A DNA stretch of 64,000 bases. Source: Eonycteris spelaea. Taxonomy: Eukaryota; Chordata; Mammalia; Chiroptera; Pteropodidae. The notes beneath the pieces were generated by a model. The model had not been told where the DNA came from. It searched no databases and saw only the letters and a program-made list of their open reading frames with translations. A program made the translations under genes and the position numbers. Shown here one piece after another: positions 1-12,155 of the stretch. Numbering within the stretch: the stretch's first letter is position 1; every line of letters begins with the position of its first letter. Location of the stretch: assembly GCA_003508835.1 (NCBI GenBank), contig PUFA01000027.1, positions 2,914,001 through 2,978,000 of the forward strand. The letters are read 5' to 3'.

Positions 1-1599
1 ATCACTCCTCAAAACTTCTATTCTGAAAAACTCGTCGCTCGAGCATAAAATGTGAACTCAGTCTTTAGAACTTTGCCTACATGGGGCCACCTTCCTAAAA
101 CACCCTCCTCATTCCTCTCCACTAGACTGAGTCCCTCTAGCCCTCAGGACTCAAACCCAACCTCCATTCTCAGTGAAACTCGCTTTGTTTCCCCAAACAC
201 ATCATAATCTGCCCATTGTACTCTCCTGTCCCACTTATTATGTGAATTCTCATGTTGGCTCTTATTATTTGCTACCTTTCTTTGCCTTTTGATGTATATG
301 TTCAATATCCTCATTCTCCCTGTGTTACAAGGATCTGCCAAATTATCGTCCTTCAAAAATTGTTTGTAGTTGTGGTAATGATGTTGTCTGATGTAGTGCT
401 TTTGCCAGTTGTCAAGGGCATGGTAGGTATGCACGTATTTCTGGACAGGAAGAAAATAGCACTATTATTACTCTTGCTGTCTTAGGGGCTTTTCTGTGGG
501 AAATCTCAAAGAATTTACAAGCAGCACTAAGAGAAAGCCTCTGGTAGCGCCATTAATGTATCTTGGGATACAATACTAACATGCAAATAAACAGGGATAA
601 AACCCAGCAGGATTGAGTCTGGACCCAATGCAGACATTCTTTTATTGCTTGGCTTTGACCTACTTTGGCATCTGGCCAAATAACTCCTTGTCTCTGAGAA
701 CATCTGTTCCTGGTTTTATCTGCTTTACTCCCTTGTCCCTTCCCTGCTCTGGAGATGGCTCCTTGTTACAATGACCCCTTTTGATTTCTTGGCTTCTGAG
801 TGCTACACACTGGCTTCTGACCTAAGCTCCCGAATCTGCCATCTTAGTTACCCACACTCTTCTCTTGCCACCAGGTCTAACCAACATACCCTCAACATTA
901 GAATTTGTAGCCATTGAACACTCTGCGACTAATTTAAAGGCCATATTGAGAGTCTTTTGTGATTCACAATTTCTGAAATTTGAAGGTACTTAGATGACTG
1001 AGTTATATTTTTATTCTGGCTTTAAAAATATCCTACTAATGTCAGGCTCAGCCTATCTTGCAGCTTTACCTTCCAGTATTGATGATGGGTCATTAAATGA
1101 ATCATTAAATGAATCACTCTGATATAAGTGTATCTTCGAGGATTAGCTGATGGGATCTGTGAAATTCTCAAGGCAGCCATCTTGCTTAAAGCTTTTGTTG
1201 TCTGAAGCTAGTTCTCTGATATTGTTGGGTTCCTTTTGCAGTATTTATGCAATTTTCCTCACATATCTTGAATATGAAATGCAGAAACATCGAATTTGCT
1301 ATATATAATTCATTATGGTCTGAAATTAGAGCATCAGAATATAAGTTGCATTATGTCTAACTGATTCAGGAGGAATTTGATGATGCTTATGCCAGTGGTT
1401 GAAGACATGCTCAGGATCTCTGAAAGCTTTCACGAGCGCTGGGAAGCTTTTAGGTGATGAGGTCCTCCTCTGGAATTCATCCTCCCACAGTCAGATTCGG
1501 CTACTGGGTCGGTAGGCATAGTGAGGATCACTATTCATGGCAAAAGCCTTCCTCAGCTCCCCTGCTCAATCTGCCACTGAATATTAAGGAAAATTAAGC
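1..1599. other. Unique non-coding sequence
   Basis: I recognise no gene or repeat here. Open frames are under 100 codons and overlap on both strands, so they look like chance. The only local structure is a 12-base unit (TCATTAAATGAA) repeated twice in tandem at 1090-1113. Confidence 0.5.
1090..1113. repeat. Two-copy 12-bp tandem repeat
   Basis: TCATTAAATGAA occurs twice head to tail with no mismatch. It is probably a small slippage duplication; its TAAT cores could be read by homeodomain proteins, but nothing shows function. Confidence 0.8.
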
Positions 1600-1880
1600 A
1601 TAGGGCAACTGGATATCCACATGTAAAAGAATGAAGTTGGATCTCTCCTTCACACCATAGCATAATTAACTAAAAAATAGATCAAAGACCTAAAATACAG
1701 AGCTAAAACTATAAAACTCTTAGAAGAAGGTATAGATATAAATCTTTATGACTTTGAATTGGGCCAATGGTTTCTTAGATATGGCACAGCATAAGCAGCT
1801 AATGAAACATAGGTAAATTGACTTGATTAAAATTTAAAATTTTAATGCTTCAAAAAACACCAACAAGAAAGTGAAAAGGC
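1600..1880 (+). mobile_element. L1 ORF2 C-terminal fragment (5' part, split by a retropseudogene)
   Basis: The sequence follows the end of L1 ORF2 as I know it: the stretch reading 'ACTGGATATCCACATG', then 'GATCAAAGACCTAAA', then 'AAAACTCTTAGAAGAAGG'. It carries many stops and indels and is dead. The same L1 resumes at 2593 with the next expected segment ('CAACCCACAGAATGAGAG'), so one L1 was cut in two by the inserted RPL9 copy. Confidence 0.88.
1866..1880. repeat. Left target-site duplication of the RPL9 retrocopy
   Basis: AGAAAGTGAAAAGGC here matches AAAAAGTAAAAAAGC at 2578-2592 in 12 of 15 positions, directly flanking the inserted pseudogene and its poly(A). This is the expected mark of L1-driven target-primed insertion. 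Confidence 0.75.
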
Positions 1881-2582
1881 TTTTTTTTGCTGCATCTATT
1901 CTGAAGATGAAGACCATTCTCAGCAATCAGACTGCTGACATCCCAGAAAATCTGGTTATCACTCTGAAGGGACACACAGTTATTGTTCAGGGCCCTGAAG
2001 ACACCCTGTAGAGGGACACAGTCACATCAGTGTACAACTCAGTCTTCTTGGAAAGAAAAAGAAGGAGCTTCTGGCTGACATGTTGGGGAAATAGAGATGA
2101 ATTGGCTACTGTTCACATTATCTGTAGTCATGTACAGAACATGATCAAGGGTATTACACTGGGCTTCTATTACAAGGTGAGGTCCGTGTATGCTCACTTC
2201 CCCCGCAATGTCATTATTCAGAATGGTTCTCTTGTTGAAACCCAAAGTTTCTAGGGCAAAAAAATACATCTGCAGAGTTTGGATGAGGTCAAATGTTACT
2301 TATTCAGTATCTCAAGCCTAGAAAGATGAGTTGATTCTTGAAGGAAACAACATTGAACTTGTGTCATATTCAGCTGCGGTGATTCACAAGCTACGACAGT
2401 AAAAAACAAGGATATCAGAAAACTTTGGGATGGTGGATGGTATCTGTGTTTCTGAAAAAGGAACAGTTCAGCAGGCTGATAAATAAGTTTTCCAGCTACA
2501 AAAACACCAAGACATCTGATGATTCCTCAGACTTATTTGCGATAAAGATGCAATAAAACTGTGTATTGGAAAAAAAAAAAAA
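1881..2582 (+). pseudogene. RPL9: Processed pseudogene of ribosomal protein L9 (60S uL6)
   Basis: This is an intronless cDNA copy of RPL9, a protein of the large cytosolic ribosomal subunit of about 192 residues. It begins in a pyrimidine tract like the 5' TOP start of the mRNA. The former start ATG is at 1907, the former stop TAA at 2484-2486, an AATAAA signal at 2552 and a poly(A) run at 2571-2582. Readable relics include [15 protein letters not shown] at the start and [19 protein letters not shown] in the middle. It is disabled by an in-frame TAG at 2009, a TAG at 2252, a missing codon near 2220 and frameshifts near 2390 and 2430. It lies inside an L1 with a degraded target-site duplication. 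The open stretch at 2030-2254 is the relic, not a new gene. I see no promoter and expect no product. Confidence 0.95.
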
Positions 2583-2592
2583 GTAAAAAAGC
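2578..2592. repeat. Right target-site duplication of the RPL9 retrocopy
   Basis: This is the partner of 1866-1880. It overlaps the end of the poly(A) tail and runs straight into resumed L1 sequence. Confidence 0.7.
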
Positions 2593-3440
2593 AACCCACA
2601 GAATGAGAGAAAATATCTACACATTATATATCTGATAAAGATCTAGTTTTCAGGATATATAAAAATCTCTTACAGCTCAATGATAAAAAGACCGAATAAC
2701 CCAATTTGAATAGGCATTTCTCCAAAGAAGAAATACAGATGGCCAGTAAACATGTGAAAAGATGCTTGACATCATTAGGCATCAGGAATGCAGTTTAAAA
2801 TCACAAAGGCACCACTTCCACTCAGTAGGACAGCTATAATAAAAAGACAGTTAATAATAAGGATATATAAGGACGTTGAGAAATTGGAATCCTTGTGCAC
2901 TGCCAGTGAGAATGTAGAATAGAACAGCAACTGTGGAAAACAGCTTGGAAGTTTCTCCAAAAATTAAGCATGGAATTACCATATAATCCAACAGTTCTAC
3001 TCCTAGATATATATAAATTCCAAGAGAATTGAAACCATACGCCCACACAAAACCTTGTACACAAATGTTCACGGCAGCATTATTCATAATAGACAGAAGT
3101 GGAACCAACCCAAATGTCCACAGCTGACGAGTAGATTAAAGGTAATGTGGTGTATTCATACAATGGAATATTATTCATCGTTAAAAAGGAGTGAAATTCT
3201 GGCATATGTGATAACATGGATGAACCTTAGAACTTTAAAGTAAGTGAAAGAAGTGAGACACAAAAGGCCATGTATTGTATTATTCCACATATCTGAAAGT
3301 AGACAGAAAGTAGGTTAGTGTTGCCAGGGGCTCTTTGGGAGATAATGAAATGTAGATATCATTAGATAATGGTGAGTTTACACAACTTTGCAACTGTACT
3401 AAAAAACACTAAATCTTGTACTTTAAAGCAGGTTTTGCCA
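2593..3440 (+). mobile_element. L1 ORF2 end and 3' UTR (continuation)
   Basis: It resumes the L1 interrupted at 1880. Familiar L1 ORF2 landmarks appear in order: 'ATATATCTGATAAAG', 'CCAAAGAAGAAATACAGATGG', 'GGCAGCATTATTCATAATAG', 'CCCAAATGTCCA' and 'ATGGATGAACCTTAGAA'. The 3' part ends around 3440 in an oldish 3' UTR ('AAAAACACTAAATCTTGTAC'). It is full of stops and indels. Open frames called on either strand in this region belong to this relic. Confidence 0.9.
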
Positions 3441-4720
3441 TCCGTAACCAACCCCCCACCACCCATGTCCTTGTCATGTCAAAATTATTTTTCCATTTAA
3501 ATTCATTACCTTTATTCTTAAAGGCAGCTAGATCATAGTTCCTTTGAAATCCAATGGGTTTTCTTTAGCACTCCACATGGAGGCACGAAACAATGGCTCT
3601 CCATATTTTTAGGTCACAGGTACAATGACTTCAGAAGCTGAAGTTCCCTTACTCATGGCTTTGAAAGGAATTGAGGTCTTTTAAAAAATAGAGACAACCC
3701 AAGGGTATCCAGCTTTGAATTTCCTTCATCTTTGAAATAGGAAAAGAGCCAGATAGTGTATATTAGAATTCCAATGGCAACATACGTTTCTCATGCCGTT
3801 AATGATAGGACAGAACCCTTTTATTTGGGAGTAAGTTTGCATAACTGTAACTCTCTTTAGCTTTAGTAGACATCATAGACAATGCTTAAGTTACACTTTG
3901 GACTTCATCTTCCTTAGATAATGAAACTTTGTAAGTACCTAGCAAAGCCATGCTATCCTTATTGTAGGTTGACACAGACATTGCAAGTGAGCCAGAAACA
4001 GAAAGGGGATTGAGGACAGTGGTTCTTGCAAGGGAGCGTTCTTGTGATTCATAATGTCCGACTGAGAACAAATGGACAAACCCGGGTAGATTAGACTGTG
4101 CTAGTGGTGGACTGGAAATATTTACACCCTGAGTACTGGCAAATAACCTCAAAGTTCAGATACCTTCAGTTTTTATTCTTTATCAAGACTTGACTCTCCC
4201 CCCCCCCCCCCAAAGAAACATTTCAGCTTTGGTGCAATGTGGCTTTCCTCAGTCAGCTTGCTCAGCCAAGTCGATAGGACCAGGTGGAGAGGACGTTTCC
4301 AGGACTCTGAGTGGGGAATCTCGCTCTAGCCCCGGGGAGATGAGATGTGAGCCTCCTGTCACTTTAGCAACATGCCAAGTCAGCTTGTGAAAGGTTGTGG
4401 TTCCATCGCCTAGTGTCTCTGGCATCCTCGGGCTGAGTTTTTAGTTTTAAATCTAGGACAGACTCTTGTGCCAGTGCCTTAACATTTTGTACACTGCAGA
4501 CTCCTTTATTTGACAGTCATCCTCTCACCCGGTCACTCATCTGTGTTCCTCTTTGCACCTGGCCTATCTCATAGTGCTTTGTCAGCTTGGTCCAGAGACA
4601 TCTTCCCTCCTCAGTGAGATTAAGGCCTCATCTTCTAGGATTCGGCTGCAGGATAGGGAGGTCCAAGCAAATCTAGTTAAATAATGAAGTCTCTGTCTCT
4701 ACAGTGTGGCGTTTCTAAAT
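3441..4720. other. Unique non-coding sequence with a poly(C) run
   Basis: No gene or clear repeat family is recognised. A 14-base C homopolymer lies at 4198-4211. The short open frames either side of it do not resemble known proteins. Confidence 0.5.
4198..4211. repeat. Poly(C) homopolymer
   Basis: An uninterrupted run of 14 C, rare in mammalian DNA compared with A or T runs. The length may be uncertain in the assembly. Confidence 0.9.
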
Positions 4721-4903
4721 AAGTGGTACTCAGCCTTTAGTGTGCTTCAGAATCTTGGGGTGGGGTGAGGGAGCTGATTAAAAACATTGCTGGACACTGC
4801 TCCTAGAGTTTCTGGTTTAGGAGGTTTGGGTGCGGCCTGTGAATTTGTATTCTCACCTGTTCCCAGGCGGTGCTGCTGTCAGGGCCACACTTTGGAAACC
4901 TCT
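4721..4903 (+). mobile_element. MER5A-type hAT-Charlie MITE
   Basis: It follows the MER5A pattern: 'AGTGGTACTCAGCCTTTAG' at the start, 'CAGAATC', 'AGAGTTTCTGGTTTAGGAGG', 'GAATTTGTATTCTCACC', and 'CACACTTTGGAAACC' at the end. It is non-autonomous, with no coding capacity. Confidence 0.85.
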
Positions 4904-5214
4904 TTTCTAGGACTTCTCCCATTTGGGGTTTCTCTATGTTTGTGAAATGCGGTCACAATGAATCCAAATATATGAGGCCTTCTTGTACTTAGTGAGTTTG
5001 ATTTTCGTACAGTTATTTAGAACATGTTGTACATTTAATTCAGCATATTTAAAATTTATTAAAGCCTCTTATCTTAGAGCAGATTACCAAGATGAAAACA
5101 CACAGTATGATTTAATAATAATAATGCCATGTTGACCACAACATAGATAATCGAAGTCTCAGTTCACATTCCCCTATCATGTCTTCTGTCTTTTCCTCCT
5201 TCAGTTCTTTTCTT

Positions 5215-5450
5215 CTTCCTTCCCTTCCTACGTCAAACATTTATTTACTGCCTGCTCTGTACTGGACGCTGAACTTAGGCACAGTGTACAGAGAAAACAC
5301 AGAGAGGGAAAATAAGTTTGCAGTTGAGTCAGACATGAAAAGAGCGACGTAACAAAGGCCGCGGCAGAAGTTTATGTGTGTACAGTAGTGAGGAGACGAG
5401 CTTGGCGTTCAGCATAGTGGGACAGCAGGACATGGATCCTCGCCAGGCTC
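5215..5450 (-). mobile_element. L2/L3-type LINE 3' fragment (diverged)
   Basis: 'AACATTTATTTACTGCCTGC' followed by 'TGTACTGGACGCTGAA' resembles the reverse complement of an L2-class 3' end. The rest is weakly similar. The exact family is uncertain. Confidence 0.45.
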
Positions 5451-6134
5451 GGAACTGAAGAGCCAACATGGAATTTATAGCCTAATTAGAAGAAAAAGAA
5501 TTATAGTAGCATTAATGGTACAATTCTTTTTTTCTCCTTTGCTAGTTTAATTTGCATCCTTGAATAAAAAGAATTATGAACTAGTAAGACCTTGACAAAA
5601 ATCAAAAACATGCTCCGTGTTTATACTTTTAAAGAAAATAACTACCATAGACTCCATCTCTTAGACGCAGTTATAGAATAATTTTGTCAGCTGATTAAAT
5701 TGTAGGAGTATTTTATGGAAGTCGAAGAAGGTTTCTATCATGGGGTTGTGTAAATGGATGCATTCTGGATCAGCTGAGACATGCAGACCCAAGGATTCTT
5801 TCAGGAGAGACTCAAGTGAGGACTGAGTTGGGGAACAGGTCTAATAGGAAGGTCTTTGCCGTGGAATGTCGCCACCTCCTGGCCAACCTTTTTAAACTAG
5901 CTAGGGCTGGGACAGTTAGTTAACTGTAGTGCTCACCTTGAAATATGGTCCTTCCATCAAGTCCTAATGACCCGGGCGTGGCTGTTTCTCAGGAACCCTG
6001 TGCTTATAAAACGAGCACATGGGCTGGGACCTCTACTATCTTAGGTTGTAAGCCTGTGCTTCAATGAGAGAATGATCATGAGGCATTAGAAAAAAGCAGA
6101 GCAAGGTCAACCCCGCACAGTTTTTAAGAATATA
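5451..6134. other. Unique non-coding sequence
   Basis: No repeat family or exon is recognised. A short homeodomain-type AT-rich part (5470-5720) is followed by a more balanced part. Confidence 0.45.
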
Positions 6135-6305
6135 GCCCTGGACTATATAGATAGAGCCAAGGCCTAGGTCTGTCGCTCACTACCTTTGTGATTTGGAGTA
6201 AATTACTTAACATCACTGAGCCCAAGTGTTCTCATCTATAAAATTGGAATACTATGCAAAATTTTAATAACAATGAAATAACACATGAAAAGTGTTGACA
6301 CAGTT
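6135..6305 (+). mobile_element. MIR SINE fragment
   Basis: MIR core order is visible: a degraded 'CTGTCGCTCACTACCTTTGTG', then 'AAATTACTTAACATCACTGAG', then 'TCATCTATAAAATTGGAATA'. It is an ancient tRNA-derived SINE. Confidence 0.85.
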
Positions 6306-6957
6306 ACTAAAACAATGGCAAAAGAGCCATGAAGAATAAAATCATTTGTTATAAGTGCAACTTAATCAATTTAGATATTGCATGGAAAGATATGGTAATC
6401 TATCAGTACCCCATAATTAGCGTTAAAGTAGTTGCTTTAAAATTACAAGTCATTTGAGACAGAATCACCTCAAGCCAGAACAAACACAAGGTTATGAATG
6501 TATCAGCTGATTGGCATGTTGGGAGAATCACATGATCACAACTAAACTTTTATTTTTTTTGTTGGCTTGAATGGAGTTGGGACCTGAACTCACAAACATA
6601 GATACCATCAATGAGGAACTGGTTGAAACTTTTCAGTAATTATTGAGAAAAGAAAATATTTTGTTTGGTGGGATAAGATCACTTCTTTAAGCTAAGTTTT
6701 GAAACTGAGAAGTTTCATGGTGATAATTCTTTTAGTTAAAGAAAAGGCAAATGGACTCTCAAGCAGCCAAAAAAACCCATATGTCCATACATAGAAGTTA
6801 GGAGTGTGATTCTTATGTTTTATTGGCAGATCTATCTTTAAATCTAAAAGAATCTGTACATTGGAACATTTATAAATCTGCCTTGTCTGATTTTTTTTTT
6901 AATATAAGCATTATTATGATCAGTCAAAAGGATAAATTAAAGGGGGAATACTTGAAC

Positions 6958-7200
6958 CAGGAGTAGCTTGCTATGTGCCAGGCACTAAATTGAATGCTAT
7001 ACAAGTATTAGCTTCATTTAATCTTCACAATTACTATAATGATATGTCCCCATCTTACAGATAAGAAACATGAGGCTTAGGGGGGTTTGTCGTTGTCCAA
7101 AGCTTTCACATGCTATTTGGCTGGTAGGTGACAAAGCAGGGACTTGAACCTAGTCTGTCTATGAGGACATGACTTAACCATTGTGCTATACTGCCTCCCT
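6958..7200 (-). mobile_element. MIR SINE, nearly full length
   Basis: Reverse-strand MIR: 'CTATGTGCCAGGCACTAAA', 'TTTAATCTTCACAATTAC', 'CATCTTACAGATAAGAAAC', 'GGGACTTGAACC', then 'CATTGTGCTATACTGCCTCC' at the tRNA-like end. Confidence 0.92.
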
Positions 7201-8324
7201 AGTTGGTTTCAATTTGCCATAGGAGGTTATCAAATTACAGATCGGTTTATGTTGCCCACTCTCTGCTGCTGGTCACACGTGAAGATGGGCCTGCACCTTA
7301 TGTCCCATTACATTAGCAAGATGTGCTGGAATCTCTGCCTGCGCAAATAGGTACCTCTCAGTGGGAGTATGGAGATCCCTGCTCCCCCAGGTGCCCACCA
7401 AAATCTAAGGTCAGGGTGATCTCTCCATGTCAGGGGTCACCCCTCCATGCCAGTAAGAGAAGCTCTGCCTCAAGTAGACCTTGGGTGTCTTCCTTCAGAT
7501 GCTTCAGGAAGTCCAGTTTCATGAAGAAAAACATTCTTCTCTGACACAAAAAGGCTTTAAAATTGTACCTGAATTTCTTTGAAACTTTGAGCCTATTACC
7601 TAGTTTGGTAATCTTGTTTCTAGTACATTTTGTGTGTTTTCCCATAGTGCTGTGTGAGCAGCCTGTGTGGAAGGGCTGGGGGCCCAGCCTCACCTTCCTT
7701 TACACGCTGTGGTCCAGGCTCCTGGTGAACGTGGCCCAAGCAGCTTGCGTGGAGTCTGGGGGATGGCGTCACACTTCTTGGGGCTGCAGAGACAGTGCTA
7801 GGCTTGTTCTCTAAACCAGCCTTGGTTTGTTTGTGTCTGCTTTGTTCATATCTGAGCTCTCACCTCAGTTGTTTTTAATAATTCAAAAAAAAAAATTTTG
7901 TTTTCCTAGAATACTTTGGAAATTGTGCATAGAAATTCCTCGCTGTGCTATGCATTTACTTTCATTTTTTTATTACTACTATTAAAAATAATGAGTCTGT
8001 GCCATCTCCTCGTAATAATTAAAAACAATAATATGAATAGGGTATGCTTCTACTGATCCTAGAGAGCCGGGGAATGTAGGCTTTTGGCTAAATGATTAGT
8101 TTACCTTTCTTTGTCTTTCTCAGAGACACAATATACTCTATACCTGTAAGTTTTTAAGAGACAGAACATGTTCGATACTAATACTAAATTTACAAATTAA
8201 AATAATGTTCCAGAAACTGTTATAAGATATATATTTATATAAATTATGTACATGTATATACACAATATCTATGTGATATATGCATTATATTTTGTGGTAC
8301 ATATATATTACTCATAATAATCTT
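7201..8324. other. Unique sequence, partly GC-richer
   Basis: The part at 7640-7830 is richer in G and C than its surroundings. I see no credible exon. From 8220 to 8310 the sequence is very AT-rich (TA and TATA repeats) with no clear repeat family. Confidence 0.45.
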
Positions 8325-8470
8325 AATTGTAAGTACTAATAATATTTCCATTTTATGGATGAGGGAACTGAGGCCCAGAGGGGTTAGGTAACTTGTTCAG
8401 GATCACACATGGTTGATAGGTGCTGCAGCAAGAGTTTACGTGCTTAATCAGCAGACTATGCTGCCTCCAC
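8325..8470 (-). mobile_element. MIR SINE fragment
   Basis: 'CCATTTTATGGATGAGGGAA', 'CTGAGGCCCAGAGGGGTTAG', 'GGATCACACATGG' and a terminal 'GACTATGCTGCCTCC' match MIR read on the minus strand. Confidence 0.9.
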
Positions 8471-8554
8471 GGTGTTTTCTGGGTGGCCCAGGGGGGCACT
8501 TCGGATTGTTGCGATAACTCACAAATCACCATGAGGACCTTAGGATGGAGTTGG

Positions 8555-8735
8555 GTTGGTGGAAAAAGCACTGGACCAGGAGTCAGGCCGACAGTATTTT
8601 AGCCCCGTCCTTACTCTCCTCGTTTATAAAATGGAGATGATAATATCTGCCCATAGGCCCCGTAGAGGTGTTTGAAAGATAGATGACGTAATAGAAGTGA
8701 AAGACATCTGCAAACATTTGAAGTGCTACATAAAC
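8555..8735 (+). mobile_element. MIR SINE fragment
   Basis: 'GGAAAAAGCACTGGACCAGG' and 'TCGTTTATAAAATGGAGATG' are MIR 5' and core landmarks. It stands only about 85 bp from a MIR in the opposite orientation. Confidence 0.8.
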
Positions 8736-9124
8736 ATCCAGAAAGGATTTTTTACATGGTTACTGTTAATTCCAAGCTCAAACTTTATCACTCTTAGCTC
8801 AGTGGCCTCTTCACTCACCTACGCTATGTCAGTATGTCTTTAAACAAATTCACGTGCTGATCTATGCTAGTTCCTTTCTAGAGGAATGAGGCATGTTATA
8901 CCCACCCCACCCACCCCTTAGAATATGACCCCTCATTGCTATTGTAGAGAACGTGCAACTTCACTAAGGAATCATCTTTCTTTCCTCACATTAGAGAAGC
9001 TTACTTCTTTTTTGTCCCTTTCACCTATGAGTCTAGAATCCTATATTATAAATGAAAATTCTCCTTATGAATTTAACTCAAGCAAAATCAGAGATGCTCA
9101 GAATGGAAGGAGTCTCATCCGAGC

Positions 9125-9250
9125 TGGTCTAAGATCTTGTTTTACAGATAGAAAAACTGAGGGTCAGCATGAGGGACCCATTGACATCACCCAGAAAATT
9201 AGGGCCAAAGTGGACTAGCAGCCCAAGCGTCCTGACTTCCAGCCTAGGGC
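9125..9250 (-). mobile_element. Probable MIR fragment
   Basis: 'TTTTACAGATAGAAAAACTG' followed by 'ACATCACCCAGAAAATTAG' and 'GTCCTGACTTCCAGCC' fits the middle and end of a minus-strand MIR, with high divergence. Confidence 0.6.
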
Positions 9251-9856
9251 TGGTTCTACTTCCTGTCCATGACCCCTTGTACAGGAAGCTGAGGGTATAT
9301 GGGGTTCGTTTCTTTCAGTCCTTTGTTTAATTACTGATAGCTCTTCTGCAAGGAATACCTTCCCTCTCTAAGCATTTGCCCTTTGTTACTTACAGACGAA
9401 GACTACATAAGCTGGGGTATCGAAGGTTACCCAAGTGGACTTCCTGCCCAGGGAAGTGGTGTCTTACTCCAAGGAGACCCAGACTCCTCTGGCTACACAT
9501 CAGTCTGAAGGTGAACTGTGTCTTTTGTTTACTTCCCATGTGATCTCTGGAGAAATTGCCAGAGTACATCCTTCTTATTGATTTTGTGTCTTACAATGAC
9601 AGATCTTCACAGGATACAAACAGTGACACACCAAAGGCTTAAGGGCTCCTTTGGCTCTGATTTTGATAACTGTGGTGAAGGAACCCAGTGGTACTCCTCC
9701 TAAGAACCCAGGGAGTTTACAGTGGATGACTTAGTGAGGTCACACTTTGTCAAAACTGTGTGAGGAGGGAGAAGGTCATCAAAAGGTGATGTGATAGAAA
9801 CTTTTCTGGATTTTATCAATAAGAAGAGTGTGTACATTAAGATTTATCCTTCGTAG
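9251..9856. other. Unique non-coding sequence
   Basis: No repeat or exon recognised. Confidence 0.4.
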
Positions 9857-10050
9857 GAGTCAACAAACTATAGCCCATCACCTGTTTCTCACCCATTTTG
9901 GAATACAGCTTCATCCAGTTTTTCATATCTATATGTCTGCTTTCCAGATATGAAGGTTGGGTTGAGTAGTTATGACAGAGAATTTATGGCTTCCATAGCC
10001 CAAAATCTTTACTATAACCTGATGCTTTATAGAAAAACTTTGCTGACCCA
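9857..10050 (+). mobile_element. Small non-autonomous hAT element
   Basis: It opens with 'AGTCAACAAACTATAGCCCA' and closes with 'AAAACTTTGCTGACCCA'. The ends are inverted repeats of each other (AGTCAACAAACT against GGTCAGCAAAGT). The middle 'GGGTTGAGTAGTTATGACAG' matches a common placental MER-type hAT MITE; I do not commit to a subfamily name. Confidence 0.75.
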
Positions 10051-12155
10051 TGATTTGCTTTGCCAGTTTAGAAGACAGCACATTAGTTTCTTACCACAAA
10101 TTAAAAAGATTTCAATTGAAGCTCAGCCTAGGTGAATGGGAGTTGAACTTCATGCCTTCTTAATACATACCGGAAAACATCAAGTGGAAAATCCACATGC
10201 AAATCTTAGTGGATCAGAAAAATACACTAATAAGAGAAATTGAAGCTGATTAATCAAAATGCTTCCTGAAAGTCAAAAATTAAACCAAAGCAGAAGAGGG
10301 ATATGTGTATACTTAAAATAGGACAAGTGAAGGTCTCATTGTTTGAGAATAGCATTATTGTTAAAGCTAAGCCCATTCTCTTTTTACTTTATGTTATTTT
10401 ATTGTTTAGTGTGATGAAGAGGATGTCAGAATTCTGGTCGCATTGTTGTTATGTAGTAAACACTGCACACAAGCCATAAGAATGAAAAGTGATTCACATT
10501 TCCTACTTGGTTTACAGAAAATATATAAATCAGTACAATTTGGTTTGTGCAAACTGTAGAGCTTTCCAATTTTGGTTCTAGACACATAAGCAAAGTGAAA
10601 TCTGACTCCTTAGGTAGAGCGCTGCCTGCCAGCTCCCCGAAAACCTTTCCTCCTTAATGCTGGCCGTCCTGGATGGTTCTTTAGTAGCAAGGCCTTTATT
10701 TTTCAAGTCTGATATTGAAATGAATTTTAGAAACAAACAAGTAGCACCCTCTGGTGGTGAAATTTTAAACCACCCATCGCAACAAACGTGAGACCTGTAC
10801 ATATATTAATGTGGCAGAAAATACAAAGTTAAAAAAGCCTGCGGGAGTTCACCTAGTGTATCCTTGGACCTCCAGGCAGATCAGGAAGATCGTTAAAAAA
10901 CAACCTCACTACCCAACCCAAACATTTGTTTGAGTTAATTTGCTGCCAGAGGTATTTGCAGAGCTGTAGCCTGAGGTATGTTTATTTAGCCTAAAATTTG
11001 ACTCATAGCATGAAGTTATACAACTGAAATAGGAGAAGGAGTGAATTATTTTTTTGAAAATTTGTAGACTGCAGGTATTGGCAATCGTACGGAAATATTT
11101 ACAGGGGAAGATAAATTAAGGATGAACAGGCATCAACTCTAAACTTTTAAACTGGAATACATCAAAAGGAAAAGCCTGTATATGCCATTTTATTACTGCG
11201 AAGAGAGCTTGGGAGCTCTCATTACGCTGTGGTCCAAGCAGCGGGAAAGAAGGAATTTATTTCTCAGCTATTGGCAGAAATCCTTTCTGTTTTGTTAACA
11301 AGACTCATAGAGCTTTTTGTGGTGATTGTATTTCAGTAGTTCAGATTCCACAATACAGACTCAAACTCAAAACTAGCTATTGTCACTCTAGACATTAAAG
11401 CAATCCCCAATGGGTTTAGAAGGAAGAACTTTAGATATGGGTTCAGCAAATTGTTCTTTCATCACAGACTATTCCTTGACTTTTGGCTGCCTGGAGTTAC
11501 TTAGTTACCTGGCTGATGAGGGTGCTCAGTGCTCACCTTTTTCCTGCTGTGTGAAGAGGGGTGCCAGAGGGAGAGATAGGGGCAGCCCCAGGCAGCCGAC
11601 AGCAAGGATCTACCACATGGCACGTTTCGGTTGGCTTCCACTTTGGGGTCTTCAGCATGGCAATGTTTCCATGACAACCGCAGCCGTTCAGAGGCAGGAA
11701 ACAATGAACTACTGAATTTTATGACACAATGAGGCTCTTGGATGGATAATATTTAAAGCTGTGGAGTTTATAAGATCCACTTTATCTTTCTATTGCCCAT
11801 AGTATGTCAAGGAATGACAATTGTTTTTTAAGTCATTATGGGACTATGGAAAATTTAATAATATTTAAGCTAATGATCTCAGAACATTGATCTGTTCTAC
11901 ATCTAATGGAGTTCTTATGTATTCCGTTTTTTATGTATCCCATTTATTCTTTTAAATGAAGGGGAAGGCATCTGGGATTTGCCCAAGCTTCAGCGTTTTT
12001 TTGCCACTATGTACTAAGATGATCAGCCTCTTAATTTGTGATCATAATGACCTGTTATGAGAAACACTTCAGGGAATGATTTAAACCAGGAAGATTTAGG
12101 AACAACATCTTCATGAACACTGTTTTTTCAATGCAATTTAGAACTTTCCTCTCTA
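10051..12155. other. Unique non-coding sequence
   Basis: No coding gene is recognised. It contains a CTCF-like motif at 10744-10757. The open frames near 11410-11715 overlap on both strands and match nothing I know. Confidence 0.45.
10744..10757 (-). promoter_or_regulatory. CTCF-like motif
   Basis: On the minus strand the sequence reads CCACCAGAGGGTGC, which fits the core CTCF pattern CCASYAGRGGGYRC at all 14 positions. The flanks are AT-rich unique DNA, outside any repeat I can name. Occupancy cannot be seen from sequence. Confidence 0.5.

Noticed and set aside
2030..2254. A 74-codon frame that looks like a ribosomal protein
   Set aside because: It is the middle of a dead RPL9 retrocopy bounded by two internal stops. 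It is not a functional gene.
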